A DNA stretch of 43,141 nucleotides, from NCBI RefSeq assembly GCF_023243075.1, contig NZ_JALKFZ020000192.1, positions 1-43,141 on the forward strand, in the 5' to 3' direction. The DNA comes from Frankia sp. AiPa1 (GTDB lineage Bacteria > Actinomycetota > Actinomycetes > Frankiales > Frankiaceae). The notes below the pieces were generated by a model. The model searched no databases. It worked only from the letters and a program-made list of their open reading frames with translations, and was not told the origin of the DNA. Positions 42,971-43,141 of the stretch are shown piece after piece. The position numbers were made by a program, and so were the translations under genes. Positions within the stretch are counted from its first letter, which is position 1; every line of letters starts with the position of its first letter.

Positions 42971-43141
<171 letters not shown>

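Overview
The DNA is very G+C-rich, uses GTG and TTG starts often, and has many 4-bp stop/start overlaps. Gene families such as SARP and LAL regulators, TIR-NB-ARC-TPR and WD40 proteins, Hen1/Pnkp and SnoaL-like proteins point to a filamentous actinomycete. The repeat style and the WD40 tail make me favour Frankia or a close relative; this is an inference, not proof.

Region 1 (1-5111): the 3' end of a WD40 gene, then the two-gene bacterial RNA-repair cassette hen1-pnkp. Hen1 2'-O-methylates RNA 3' ends; Pnkp is a kinase-phosphatase-ligase.

Region 2 (5262-22107), a defence-type island. On the minus strand lie a zinc-hook ABC ATPase whose C-terminus looks like a PrrC/RloC-type HEPN nuclease and a second small HEPN-like protein. 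Divergent from them is a tightly overlapped operon: an HTH-methylase-TRD fusion with a non-canonical motif IV, then hsdM, hsdS, hsdR, followed by a Ser/Thr kinase with a TPR-like tail. After it come, on the minus strand, a DUF4143-type ATPase and the orphan C-terminal half of a GHKL/HSP90-like ATPase-nuclease, then a plus-strand coiled-coil protein of unknown function.

Region 3 (22158-27383): a TIR-NB-ARC protein with about ten 42-residue TPRs, divergent from an AlbA_2/HATPase_c_4 regulator. A strong inverted repeat sits in the shared intergenic region.

Region 4 (27561-37150): a SARP regulator convergent with a large LuxR-family (LAL) regulator. The LAL gene is the last gene of a peptide ABC transporter operon: lipoprotein, two permeases, fused double ATPase, LAL.

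Region 5 (37151-43141): about 1.1 kb without a convincing gene but with a perfect 21-bp hairpin and tandem repeats; a DHA2-type MFS exporter divergent from a TetR regulator with two matched operators; two SnoaL-like proteins and an SDR dehydrogenase in one operon. At the right edge is a 39-G/25-C homopolymer pair that is probably an assembly artefact.

The main hypothesis is a coupled RNA damage/repair locus. A type I restriction system stands next to a RloC-like ATPase-nuclease, which lies next to an RNA 3'-end repair and protection cassette. PrrC/RloC nucleases are known to be silenced by or linked to type I R-M systems, and Hen1/Pnkp repairs RNA cut by ribotoxins. Finding host-encoded versions of all three side by side, with an added kinase and methylase-like subunit, deserves experimental attention.
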